This document shows positions 1-8,010 of a stretch of 64,000 nucleotides of DNA, piece by piece. Origin of the DNA: Sansalvadorimonas sp965221135 (GTDB lineage: Bacteria > Pseudomonadota > Gammaproteobacteria > Pseudomonadales > Endozoicomonadaceae); assembly GCA_965221135.1 (NCBI GenBank), contig CBDCRZ010000109.1, positions 7,625 to 71,624 on the forward strand, in the 5' to 3' direction. The notes under the pieces are model-generated. The model was not told the DNA's origin and ran no database searches. It saw only the letters and a list, made by a program, of their open reading frames with translations. Within the stretch, counting starts at the first letter, position 1; every line of letters starts with the position of its first letter. Position numbers and translations under genes: made by a program.

Positions 1-1
1 A

Positions 2-196
2 CTGTACCGTTTTGAATCCAATGTTCGTTCAGCCACCGTGGTTGGCATGGTGGGCGCAGGTGGTATTGGTGTGCTGCTTTGGGAACATATTCGTGGTTTC
101 CAGTTCCAGGAAACGGGCGCGATCATGCTGATTATTATTGCGACCGTCACGATTCTTGATGTGCTCTCCCAGCGGCTGCGTAAGCGATTCACCTGA
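2..196 (+). CDS. phnE: PhnE, phosphonate ABC transporter permease (C-terminal part)
   Basis: The reading frame is open from the left edge to a TGA at 194-196, so only the last 64 residues are present. They include the permease signature region (VGMVGAGGIGVLLW, matching the EAA/AGG loop that contacts the ATPase), then a hydrophobic final membrane segment (IMLIIIATVTILDVL) and a basic cytoplasmic tail. It is followed by phnF and the C-P lyase genes, which fits PhnE of the PhnCDE phosphonate importer; phnC and phnD would lie to the left. The identification rests on this short segment plus context. Confidence 0.85.
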   Translation: MYRFESNVRSATVVGMVGAGGIGVLLWEHIRGFQFQETGAIMLIIIATVTILDVLSQRLRKRFT

Positions 197-273
197 CGGT
201 AGTCGTTTTCCGGGAGAGTTAATTGCTTTTTAAATAATAAATAACAACGAATTCAGACTACTTTGATACGGGT

Positions 274-283
274 TGTCTAGACA
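274..283. promoter_or_regulatory. Putative PhnF operator palindrome
   Basis: TGTCTAGACA is a perfect 10-bp palindrome about 32 bp before the phnF start. Its core GTCTAGAC fits the GT-N-TA-N-AC pattern described for HutC-subfamily GntR regulators, to which PhnF belongs. A second CTAG (TCTAGA) follows at once. The role as an autoregulatory site is inferred. Confidence 0.5.
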
Positions 284-315
284 TCTAGAAGGAAGTTGCT
301 GGGGCGATTTATAAG

Positions 316-1077
316 ATGGCTATTTATCAGGACATTGCCAAAACACTGGAGCAGGAAGTCGCACGACTCCAGCCCGGAGACTATCTTCCGCCAGAACAAC
401 AGTTGGCCGATCGTTTTCAGGTGAACCGTCATACCCTGCGCCGGGCTATTGATGACCTTGTCGCCAAAGGCATGGTGCAACGGCAACATGGCCGCGGGGT
501 GATGGTGAACAGCCAGCGTTTGAACTATCCCATTCATCAGCAGTCCTGTTTTACCGAGAACCTGACCCGTATTGGTCGTTCACTGGATACTCAGGTGCTG
601 TCCTGTGAGCAGATCAGAACACCAGAGTTTCTGCACAACACATTTATAAAAGCCAACAATGATGGGCTGCTGATTCATCTTCGCACACTGCGGGTGATGC
701 GCGGCCAGCCCGCCACAGTGATTGATCATTACATCAACCGGGTGCCCGACTTCCAGATTCTTAAAGAGTTCTCGGAAGGTTCGTTGCACAGCTTTCTTCA
801 TAAACGACTGGGTATCTCTTTAACCCGGGGGAAAACATTGCTTTCCACCCGTATGCCTACGATTGCTGAAGCAAGGCATCTTCGCCTGGGTGTGGATATT
901 CCGGTGATGAAAATTCAAACCAGCAACTTTCTTCAAACCAGTAACTTTCTTCAAACAAATAGTTTTCTGGCTCAGACCGTAGAGGGCAGTTCTGATGATG
1001 CTCCTGTTGAAGTGTCGGTCAGCGTGAGCCGGGGAGATCTTTTTCAATATGTACTGGAGCCAGGACATGGCGGCTAG
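316..1077 (+). CDS. phnF: PhnF, GntR/HutC-family regulator of phosphonate genes
   Basis: Residues 1-70 form a GntR winged helix-turn-helix (MAIYQDIAKTLEQEV, then LADRFQVNRHTLRRAIDDLV and GMVQRQHGRGVMV). The rest is a UTRA-type effector domain. Length, 253 aa, is close to the usual 240. PhnF proteins repress or tune phosphonate genes; the position between phnE and phnG supports the name. Near the C-terminus the hexapeptide QTSNFL is repeated about three times (18-bp units at 914-967), an insertion-like oddity in the UTRA domain. The phnG start lies inside the end of this gene, so it is probably co-transcribed with the lyase genes. A palindrome just upstream is a likely self-operator. Confidence 0.85.
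   Translation: MAIYQDIAKTLEQEVARLQPGDYLPPEQQLADRFQVNRHTLRRAIDDLVAKGMVQRQHGRGVMVNSQRLNYPIHQQSCFTENLTRIGRSLDTQVLSCEQIRTPEFLHNTFIKANNDGLLIHLRTLRVMRGQPATVIDHYINRVPDFQILKEFSEGSLHSFLHKRLGISLTRGKTLLSTRMPTIAEARHLRLGVDIPVMKIQTSNFLQTSNFLQTNSFLAQTVEGSSDDAPVEVSVSVSRGDLFQYVLEPGHGG
914..967 (+). repeat. Three 18-bp tandem repeats inside phnF
   Basis: Units start at 914, 932 and 950. The first two differ by one base (TTCAAACCAGCAACTTTC and TTCAAACCAGTAACTTTC); the third is diverged. They encode QTSNFL-type hexapeptides and keep the frame. Confidence 0.85.
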
Positions 1078-1543
1078 CGCCTCTCCCTCTTCGCAAGAGC
1101 AAGAGCAGAACACACGACAGCAATGGCTGTCACTTATGGCGAAAGCCTCACTGCACGAACTGGAAAGTCACTGGCAGGACTGTGATCTCCCTGTTAAGTG
1201 GGATCATTTACGACCTGTGGAAACAGGCCTTCTACAGGTGCGAGGGCGCATGGGTGGTGTAGGTAACCCCTTCAACCTTGGTGATATGACCATTACCCGG
1301 GCAGCAGTGACTACCGAGGAAGGCTTTCAGGGTTTTGGTTATGTCGCCGGGCGCAGTCATCGCCATGCCGAACTGGTGGCAGTGCTGGATGCTCTGTTGC
1401 AGAACCCAGTGCATCAGCAAAACCTGCAAACCCGTGTGCTGAATCCTCTTGCGGCTAGTCAGTCGGAACGACGCAAAGCGCAGGTTGCCAAAACAGACGC
1501 CACCAAAGTGGACTTTTTCACAGTTGTGCGGGGAGAAGACTGA
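1067..1543 (+). CDS. phnG: PhnG, C-P lyase complex subunit
   Basis: PhnG is part of the PhnGHIJ core complex, which with PhnI couples alkylphosphonate to ATP. The protein contains typical PhnG segments (WLSLMAKA near the N-terminus, VRGRMGGVGNPFNLGDMTITRAAV, and the late RNP-type region ending in VDFFTVVRGED). I chose the ATG at 1067 because a GGAG at 1056-1059 precedes it by 7 bases; an in-frame ATG at 1049 has no such site. The start lies within the 3' end of phnF. The stop TGA shares its last base with the phnH ATG, indicating translational coupling. At 158 aa it is near family length. Confidence 0.88.
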   Translation: MAASASPSSQEQEQNTRQQWLSLMAKASLHELESHWQDCDLPVKWDHLRPVETGLLQVRGRMGGVGNPFNLGDMTITRAAVTTEEGFQGFGYVAGRSHRHAELVAVLDALLQNPVHQQNLQTRVLNPLAASQSERRKAQVAKTDATKVDFFTVVRGED

Positions 1544-2178
1544 TGCCAGCTGAACACACCAATCCGACACTACAGGCAGGCTTCAGCAACCCGGTCAGTC
1601 ATGCCCAGCAGTGCTTTCGCCATCTTCTCAAGCTGATGAGCGAACCCGGTCTGATACACAGTTTTGATGCTCTTGAAGCAGGTCTGGGTGATATCGACAG
1701 CTCTGCGTTCTCCGTGCTGTTAACGCTGGTGGATAACGAAACACAGCTTTGGCTGGCGCCTTCGTTTCGTCAGGACATGATTAAAAAGAACCTGAGCTTT
1801 CACTGTGGTTGCCCCATCACCGAAGCCTCCAAAGATGCTGACTTTCTGCTGGCCACAGGCAATGAATTGATCCCAGAACAGTGCAGTGTCGGCACAGTGG
1901 TTCGGCCGGATACCGCCGCTACCGTCATCATTCAGGTGAATGACATCAGCAATGAAGAACGAGCAGGGGCCAACCCTTTGGTGTTGAGCGGTCCGGGTAT
2001 TCCTGACCAGCGAGCACTGTTTGTGGCGGGGCTTGATCGCACATGGCTGGAATGGCTGCAGGTGCGCCATGAACACTTCCCACTGGGTATGGATCTGGTG
2101 CTGTGTGCGGGAGACAAAGTCTGCGCACTGCCTCGCTCGGTACGAGTAAAAGCCGTCAGGAAAGGAGAGGCCGCCTAA
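1543..2178 (+). CDS. phnH: PhnH, C-P lyase complex subunit
   Basis: PhnH is a PLP-transferase-like fold without cofactor that joins PhnG, PhnI and PhnJ in the C-P lyase core. The 211-aa product has family segments such as the early AQQCFRHLLKLMSEPG, the central CGCPITEASKDADFLLATG and the LVLSGPGIPDQR loop. The start overlaps the phnG stop by one base and the stop overlaps the phnI start by one base. Position in the order G-H-I confirms the call. Confidence 0.9.
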   Translation: MPAEHTNPTLQAGFSNPVSHAQQCFRHLLKLMSEPGLIHSFDALEAGLGDIDSSAFSVLLTLVDNETQLWLAPSFRQDMIKKNLSFHCGCPITEASKDADFLLATGNELIPEQCSVGTVVRPDTAATVIIQVNDISNEERAGANPLVLSGPGIPDQRALFVAGLDRTWLEWLQVRHEHFPLGMDLVLCAGDKVCALPRSVRVKAVRKGEAA

Positions 2179-3308
2179 TGTACGTTGCCGTAAAAGGTGG
2201 TGAAAAGGCGATTGATGCCGCCCATAAACTGTTGGAACAAACGCGCCGGGGTGACACCTCCATCCCTGAGCTCTCGGTTGAGCAGATTTGCCAGCAGATG
2301 CCCCATGCTGTCGATCGGGTAATGACCGAAGGCAATATTTTCGACCGTCAGCTGGCAGGTCTGGCTTTGAAGCAGGCTGCTGGCGATATGGTTGAAGCCA
2401 TCTTCCTGTTGCGGGCTTACCGAACAACTCTGCCACGTCTGCAACCCAGTGAGGCGATTGATACCTCACAGATGGATATCACTCGTCGTATATCCGCCAC
2501 CTATAAAGACCTTCCCGGTGGCCAGGTGTTAGGACCAACCTTTGATTACACCCATCGGCTGTTGGACTTTTCTTTGCTGGCAGAGGCGCAGACTGAGCCT
2601 GTGCCTAAATCAGCGACGAGTGATAGTTCAGGGCAGGAGCAGTGCCCCAGAGTGATGCCCATCCTTGAACAGGAAGGGCTGATGCGCGAAGAACCCAACA
2701 GTGAAGCCCCCGCCACAGATATTGCCAGAGATGCGATCTCGTACCCCTGCGACCGCAGTGCACGACTGCAGGCACTGGTGCGCGGTGATGAAGGCTTTCT
2801 GTTATCACTGGGTTATTCCACTCAGCGTGGTTACGGCCGCAACCATCCTTTTGCAGGTGAGATTCGCACCGGCAATGTCACGGTTTCTATGGTGCCTGAA
2901 GAGTTGGGTTTCGCCATTGATGTTGGCGAAATCGAAGTGACTGAGTGTGAAATGGTCACAGGCTTTGATACTCCGGAAGATGAAACCGGCCCCGCTGAAA
3001 AACCACAGTTCACCCGAGGTTATGGTCTGGTGTTTGGTGCTGCTGAACGCAAGGCCATGGCTATGGCTCTGGTGGACAGAGCACTGCAGTGCCGTGACTA
3101 CAACGAAGAACCCAATGCTCCAGCCCAGCAGGAAGAGTTTGTGTTAAGTCACTGCGATAACGTCGATGCGGCGGGTTTCCTCTCCCATTTGAAACTTCCT
3201 CATTATGTGGACTTTCAGTCGGAACTGGAGCTGATACGCACCTTGCGGAATGAGCACGACAAGCGCAACAGTGAGAAAGGAAACAGTGAGAAAGGAGGCG
3301 CAGCATGA
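2178..3308 (+). CDS. phnI: PhnI, C-P lyase complex subunit (nucleosidase/transfer component)
   Basis: PhnI, with PhnG, PhnH and PhnL, displaces adenine from ATP and attaches the phosphonate to ribose 5-triphosphate. The N-terminus MYVAVKGGEKAIDAAH is characteristic, as is the FLLSLGYSTQRGYGRNHPF segment. The start at 2178 follows an AAAGGAGAG ribosome binding site and overlaps the phnH stop by one base; a longer in-frame ATG at 2103 lies deep in phnH and is unlikely. Length 376 aa. The last four bases overlap phnJ (ATGA). Confidence 0.9.
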   Translation: MYVAVKGGEKAIDAAHKLLEQTRRGDTSIPELSVEQICQQMPHAVDRVMTEGNIFDRQLAGLALKQAAGDMVEAIFLLRAYRTTLPRLQPSEAIDTSQMDITRRISATYKDLPGGQVLGPTFDYTHRLLDFSLLAEAQTEPVPKSATSDSSGQEQCPRVMPILEQEGLMREEPNSEAPATDIARDAISYPCDRSARLQALVRGDEGFLLSLGYSTQRGYGRNHPFAGEIRTGNVTVSMVPEELGFAIDVGEIEVTECEMVTGFDTPEDETGPAEKPQFTRGYGLVFGAAERKAMAMALVDRALQCRDYNEEPNAPAQQEEFVLSHCDNVDAAGFLSHLKLPHYVDFQSELELIRTLRNEHDKRNSEKGNSEKGGAA

Positions 3309-4135
3309 ACGGATATAACTTTGCTTATCTGGATGAACAGACCAAGCGCATGTTGCGTCGCTCTTTGTTGAAAGCTGTGGCTATCCCCGGGTATCAGGTG
3401 CCTTTCGGAGGCCGTGAAATGCCAATGCCTTATGGCTGGGGAACGGGCGGCATTCAGGTCACAGCCGCCATTATTGGTGAGAGTGACACACTGAAGGTGA
3501 TTGATCAGGGTGCTGACGATACGACCAATGCCGTGAGTATCCGGCGCTTCTTCTCCCGCACCACCGGGGTGAAAACTACGGAGCGTACGATTGAAGCCAG
3601 TATTGTTCAGACCCGTCACCGTATCCCCGAACAGCCCCTGAACAACGACCAGATTCTGGTGTATCAGGTGCCCATTCCTGAACCTCTGCGTTTTATTGAA
3701 CCCAGTGAGCAGGAAACCCGGCAGATGCACGGTCTGGAAGAGTACGGCGTGATGCATGTGAAGCTGTACGAAGATATTTCCCGTCATGGTCATATTGCTA
3801 CCACCTACGCCTATCCGGTGAAGGTGAACGGACGGTATGTGATGGACCCGTCGCCTATTCCCAAGTTTGATAACCCGAAAATGCACCAGAGCCCCGCGCT
3901 GCAACTGTTTGGTGCCGGTCGAGAGAAACGCATCTATGCCGTTCCGCCCTATACCGATGTGGTGAGCCTCGACTTTGAAGATTACCCCTTTGAAGTGCAG
4001 ACCTGGGAAGAAGACTGCGCCCTCTGTGGTTCAGAAAACAGTTTCCTTGATGAGGTGGTCACCGATGACAAGGGAGGGCGGATGTTTATCTGCTCCGATA
4101 CTGACTACTGCCGGGAACGGAGAGAAGAACAATGA
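3305..4135 (+). CDS. phnJ: PhnJ, radical-SAM C-P lyase
   Basis: PhnJ cleaves the carbon-phosphorus bond using a [4Fe-4S] cluster and S-adenosylmethionine. Near the C-terminus Cys238, Cys241, Cys263 and Cys269 are spaced exactly like Cys241/244/266/272 of the E. coli enzyme, shifted by three residues; Gly29 in AIPGYQVPFGG then corresponds to the radical-bearing Gly32. The conserved block REMPMPYGWGTGGIQ follows. The 276-aa length is typical. It overlaps phnI and phnK by four bases each. All catalytic residues I can name are present, so the lyase should be active. Confidence 0.95.
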   Translation: MNGYNFAYLDEQTKRMLRRSLLKAVAIPGYQVPFGGREMPMPYGWGTGGIQVTAAIIGESDTLKVIDQGADDTTNAVSIRRFFSRTTGVKTTERTIEASIVQTRHRIPEQPLNNDQILVYQVPIPEPLRFIEPSEQETRQMHGLEEYGVMHVKLYEDISRHGHIATTYAYPVKVNGRYVMDPSPIPKFDNPKMHQSPALQLFGAGREKRIYAVPPYTDVVSLDFEDYPFEVQTWEEDCALCGSENSFLDEVVTDDKGGRMFICSDTDYCRERREEQ

Positions 4136-4902
4136 GCCCTTTGCTGACAGTGGAAAACATTACCCGGCTCTACAGCAGTGGCCGGGGTTGTCGGGATATC
4201 AGTCTCGACCTTTGCCCCGGTGAAGTGCTGGGCATCGTGGGCGAATCCGGCTCGGGCAAAACCACTCTGCTTAATATTTTAAGTGGGCGACACCAGCCAG
4301 ATAGCGGTGAAGTGTGTTACTTCAACCGCGACGGTGAAGGGCAGAACATTTACAGCCTCTCGGAAGCCCGCCGTCGTCATCTTCTGCGCACTGACTGGGG
4401 CATTGTTCACCAGCATGCGCGAGATGGTCTGCGGATGAATGTATCTGCCGGTGCGAACATTGGTGAACGATTGATGGCGCTGGGGCAGCGTCACTACGGT
4501 GACCTGCGTTCAACCGGCCAGTACTGGTTTCAGAATGTCGATATGGACCCGGAGTTGATCGACAGCGCCCCCAACACCTTTTCCGGTGGCATGCAGCAGC
4601 GGCTGCAGATTGCCCGCAATCTGGTGACGGCTCCAAGACTGGTGTTTATGGATGAGCCGACTGGAGGATTGGATGTATCTGTGCAGGCGCGTCTACTGGA
4701 TTTGATTCGCAGGCTGGTGGTTGAGCTGCAGCTGTCCGCGATTATCGTCACCCACGATTTGGCCGTAGCCCGACTTCTGGCCGACCAATTGATGGTGATG
4801 AAGGATGGGCATGTAGTGGAGCGCGGGCTAACAGATCAGGTTCTTGATGACCCTGAACACCCATACACCCAGTTACTGGTTTCTTCGGTGCTAACACCTT
4901 AG
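4132..4902 (+). CDS. phnK: PhnK, ABC-type ATPase of the C-P lyase complex
   Basis: PhnK is an ABC ATPase that docks on the PhnGHIJ core rather than driving transport. The 256-aa sequence has Walker A GESGSGKTT, the ABC signature FSGGMQQR, Walker B LVFMDEPTGGLD and the switch His in VTHD. The start overlaps the phnJ stop (ATGA). A 44-bp gap then separates it from phnL, the largest gap among the lyase genes. Confidence 0.92.
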   Translation: MSPLLTVENITRLYSSGRGCRDISLDLCPGEVLGIVGESGSGKTTLLNILSGRHQPDSGEVCYFNRDGEGQNIYSLSEARRRHLLRTDWGIVHQHARDGLRMNVSAGANIGERLMALGQRHYGDLRSTGQYWFQNVDMDPELIDSAPNTFSGGMQQRLQIARNLVTAPRLVFMDEPTGGLDVSVQARLLDLIRRLVVELQLSAIIVTHDLAVARLLADQLMVMKDGHVVERGLTDQVLDDPEHPYTQLLVSSVLTP

Positions 4903-4946
4903 GTGCTAGCTCCCTAAAAGTGCTCCGTAACGGGAGTAGGACAGCC

Positions 4947-5687
4947 ATGATGCAAGCGCAACAACAGGATTATCGGTGTGTGGTGGTCGAAGACGTCTCC
5001 AAAACCTTCGTACTGCACCACAGACATCAGGACGGTGAAGGCCCGGCTCAGATTCCGGTGCTGAGCAATATTAACCTGGATGTGAAGGCCGGAGAGTGTC
5101 TGGTACTCCATGGTGTTTCAGGCAGTGGCAAAAGCTCACTGTTGAAGATGCTGTATGGCAACTACCGGATTAACAAAGGTGATATTCGCATTCGTGGTCA
5201 GAAAGGCTGGGTCAGCCTGGCAACAGCCAGCCCACGGGAAGTGACAGATCTCAGACGATACAGTTTGGGTTATGTCAGCCAGTTCCTGCGGGTGATTCCA
5301 AGAGTTCCGACACTGCAGGTGACCATGCAGCCGTTGCTGGATTTGGGGGAAGAGCGTGAGCTGTGCGAACAGAAAGCTGCTTCTTTGCTGCAAAAGCTAA
5401 ACCTTCCTGAACGACTCTGGTCGTTGCCACCTTCCACGTTCTCCGGTGGAGAACAGCAGCGGGTGAATATCGCCCGGGGCTTTATGGTGGATTACCCGGT
5501 GATGCTGCTGGACGAACCTACGGCTTCACTGGACAGCAAAAACACTGGCGTTGTTCTGGAGCTGATTGATGGTGCACGCCAGCGTGGCGCAGCTATCACC
5601 GGTATTTTTCACGATGAGCAGGTTCGCCAAGATGTTGCGGACCGCATGTTTTACTTTCATGGACAGGAAGAGCAGCCATGTTGCTGA
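4947..5687 (+). CDS. phnL: PhnL, ABC-type ATPase of the C-P lyase pathway
   Basis: This second ABC ATPase has Walker A GVSGSGKSS, signature FSGGEQQR, Walker B VMLLDEPTASLD and a His in FHDEQ. PhnL takes part in the first step of phosphonate activation. I prefer the ATG at 4947, preceded by a GGGAG at 4932-4936, to the upstream codon at 4920, which gives an extra nine residues with no family support. The end overlaps phnM by ten bases. Confidence 0.9.
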   Translation: MMQAQQQDYRCVVVEDVSKTFVLHHRHQDGEGPAQIPVLSNINLDVKAGECLVLHGVSGSGKSSLLKMLYGNYRINKGDIRIRGQKGWVSLATASPREVTDLRRYSLGYVSQFLRVIPRVPTLQVTMQPLLDLGEERELCEQKAASLLQKLNLPERLWSLPPSTFSGGEQQRVNIARGFMVDYPVMLLDEPTASLDSKNTGVVLELIDGARQRGAAITGIFHDEQVRQDVADRMFYFHGQEEQPCC

Positions 5688-6808
5688 CCAATGCACAGCT
5701 GGTGCTTGAGAATGAAGTAATTTACGGCACCCTGCAGGTTGAGAATGGGGTGATTCAGGAAATCTCCGAGGGAGCGGTTCAGCTGCCCGGCGCGATTGAC
5801 TGTGAAGGTGATTATATTCTGCCAGGGCTGGTGGAACTGCATACCGATAATATGGACAAACATTTCAGCCCGCGCCCGGGAGTAGACTGGCCTGCCGACC
5901 CTGCGTTCCACACTCATGATGCCCAGATGGTATCGGCCGGTATTACGACTGTTTTTGATGCTGTGTCCATCGGTGATGTCGTGGAGAAGAGTGCCCGCCT
6001 CCGTAATCTCAAGCGCATGGTTGAGGCGATTAATGAGTATCGGGACAGCGCTCGTGCACATCATGTTCTGCACCTGCGTTGCGAAGTCAGCCATAAAGAT
6101 ACTCTGGATCGTTTTGAACATCTGATTGAAACGCCAAACGTGCAGTTGGTATCAATCATGGATCACTCTCCGGGTCAGCGTCAGTTTGTGCGTCTGGATA
6201 AGTATCGGGAGTATTATCAAGGCAAGTACGGTCTGTCGGACCAGGAGTTGGAAGAGTTTATCGCACGTCAGCAGGCAGGCAGTGCCAAATACAGCGATGC
6301 TTACCGCAAAGCGATCTGCAACATCTGCAATGACCGGAATATCGCTATCGCCAGCCATGACGATGCTACTGCAGCCCACGTCGATGAAGCCATTGCAATG
6401 GGTATGGCTATTGCCGAGTTTCCTACCACGGAAGAAGCAGCAGATTTGTCTCACAAGAGCGGTCTGGGTGTATTGATGGGTGCGCCCAATGTGGTGCGTG
6501 GTGGTTCCCACTCCGGCAATGTGGCGGCTCATTTGCTCGCAGCCCAGAACAAGCTCGATATTCTCTCCAGTGACTACATTCCTTCCAGCCTGTTGTGGTC
6601 TGCTTTTATTCTTGCAGACCGTGAAGACAACATTCTGGATCTGCCGCAGACTGTACAGATGGTGACGTCTAATCCGGCAAGAGCTGCAGGTTTGAATGAT
6701 CGTGGACTTTTGGCTTCTGGCTTACGTGCCGACCTTGTGCGTGTGCGCCGTGACCGGGAAACACCACGGGTTATTACCGTATTCGGGCAGGGAGAGAGGG
6801 TGTACTGA
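5678..6808 (+). CDS. phnM: PhnM, 5-phosphoribosyl 1-phosphonate diphosphohydrolase
   Basis: PhnM removes diphosphate from the alkylphosphonate ribose triphosphate intermediate. It is an amidohydrolase-superfamily protein of 376 aa. The metal-binding HTDNMDKH motif sits near residue 53, followed by late segments typical of the family (IASHDDATAAHV, GAPNVVRGGSHSGN, and the C-terminal SGLRADLV). It overlaps phnL at its start and phnN by one base at its end. Confidence 0.93.
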   Translation: MLLTNAQLVLENEVIYGTLQVENGVIQEISEGAVQLPGAIDCEGDYILPGLVELHTDNMDKHFSPRPGVDWPADPAFHTHDAQMVSAGITTVFDAVSIGDVVEKSARLRNLKRMVEAINEYRDSARAHHVLHLRCEVSHKDTLDRFEHLIETPNVQLVSIMDHSPGQRQFVRLDKYREYYQGKYGLSDQELEEFIARQQAGSAKYSDAYRKAICNICNDRNIAIASHDDATAAHVDEAIAMGMAIAEFPTTEEAADLSHKSGLGVLMGAPNVVRGGSHSGNVAAHLLAAQNKLDILSSDYIPSSLLWSAFILADREDNILDLPQTVQMVTSNPARAAGLNDRGLLASGLRADLVRVRRDRETPRVITVFGQGERVY

Positions 6809-8010
6809 TGGGAGACAGAAAAGCTCTGATCTTCTATGTAATGGGCCCGTCGGGTGCGGGCAAAGACAGCCTGCTGGACGCTTTGCGGCCTCAGCTTCAG
6901 GGAACATCTGTCGTGTGCATTCATCGCTATGTGACCCGGCCTTCTCAGGATGGTGAGCAGCATGTGCCTTTAACTGCCGATGAGTTCGAGTTCCGTAAAC
7001 ATGTAGGGTTGTTTGCCATGGACTGGCAGGCAAACGGTTATCGTTATGCTCTGGGGATGGAGCTGCGGAATATGCTGGAGCGGGGCATTTCCGTGATTAT
7101 GAATGGTTCTCGGGAGTTCTATCAGGAAGCCTGCCAGTTATTTCCCGGGCAGCTGGTGCCGGTAGTTGTGTCTGTGCCTGAAGAGATTCTGGAGCAGAGA
7201 CTGCTGGCCCGTAATCGAGAAACAAAAGAAGAGATTGATGCTCGACTCGCCCGCAATCGGGCGTGGGTGCAACAGTGTGACACTGGCAAAGAGTTGTCCG
7301 GGATACGGATAGACAACAGTGGGTCAATTCATCAGGCCACAGACTCATTGTTGAAAATGATAATAAGCAGGCTGGTTTCCCTTGCTCCTCAACAAGGTGC
7401 CCTCACACAAAGAGCAGTTACTCGGGACGTACATATGAACAAGCAACCTCTGGAAACCCTCCGCAGACTTTATGAAACCTGGGGGCACAAAAATTATGGG
7501 GAAAAGATCAGCCAGTACTCCCATGCCTTACAGGCAGCGGAGCTGGCGCGGGATACCGACCAGACAGAAGAGATGATTCTGGCGGCGTTTCTCCATGATG
7601 TCGGACACCTCCTGGTTCTCGACAAGAACCCGGAATACGCCGAAGAAGGTCGCTTAAAGCATGAAGATGCTGGCGCTGCATTCCTGCAAACTCTGGGTTT
7701 CAACCGCGCGGTGACTGAGCCCATTGCTGCGCATGTTGCTGCCAAGCGTTACCTTTGCTGCATTGATCAGAATTACTACGAAGGTTTGTCTGATGCCAGC
7801 CGTCACTCTCTGGAATTTCAGGGCGGCCCTATGAAACCAGAAGAGGCAGAGCAATTTGCCGGTCGTGATGACATAAAAGACATTCTGCAGCTGCGCCAGT
7901 TTGATGAGCAGGCCAAAGACACCAGCTTTGAGATCAAGGATACCGGCTGGATTTACTCTCTGATTGAAAGCCACCTGACCAATACTCCTATAGAAGAAGT
8001 GGCTGGCTGA
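6808..8010 (+). CDS. phnN: PhnN (ribose 1,5-bisphosphokinase) fused to a PhnZ-like HD domain
   Basis: Residues 1-190 are PhnN, the kinase converting ribose 1,5-bisphosphate to PRPP at the end of the C-P lyase pathway; its P-loop is GPSGAGKDS at 13-21. Residues 210-400 are an HD domain of the kind found in phosphonate operons. Its His239, His263-Asp264, His285, His309 and Asp366 have the same spacing as the six diiron ligands I recall for PhnZ (34, 58, 59, 80, 104, 161). Glu232, His267 and Lys313 match its substrate-binding Glu27, His62 and Lys108, while Tyr24 is replaced by Asn229. An in-frame ATG at 7435 could also start the HD part alone, but no good ribosome site precedes it. The stop overlaps the phnP ATG. 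The HD part could oxidise an organophosphonate or act as another hydrolase; the substrate is unknown. Confidence 0.88.
   Translation: MGDRKALIFYVMGPSGAGKDSLLDALRPQLQGTSVVCIHRYVTRPSQDGEQHVPLTADEFEFRKHVGLFAMDWQANGYRYALGMELRNMLERGISVIMNGSREFYQEACQLFPGQLVPVVVSVPEEILEQRLLARNRETKEEIDARLARNRAWVQQCDTGKELSGIRIDNSGSIHQATDSLLKMIISRLVSLAPQQGALTQRAVTRDVHMNKQPLETLRRLYETWGHKNYGEKISQYSHALQAAELARDTDQTEEMILAAFLHDVGHLLVLDKNPEYAEEGRLKHEDAGAAFLQTLGFNRAVTEPIAAHVAAKRYLCCIDQNYYEGLSDASRHSLEFQGGPMKPEEAEQFAGRDDIKDILQLRQFDEQAKDTSFEIKDTGWIYSLIESHLTNTPIEEVAG

Noticed and set aside
1720..2469. 249-codon reverse-strand frame across phnH and phnI
   Set aside because: It lies opposite two well-identified genes; composition is that of a shadow frame.
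7435..8010. HD domain as a separate gene starting at ATG 7435
   Set aside because: The frame is continuous with PhnN and no clear ribosome site precedes the ATG; kept as one fused gene, with the alternative noted.
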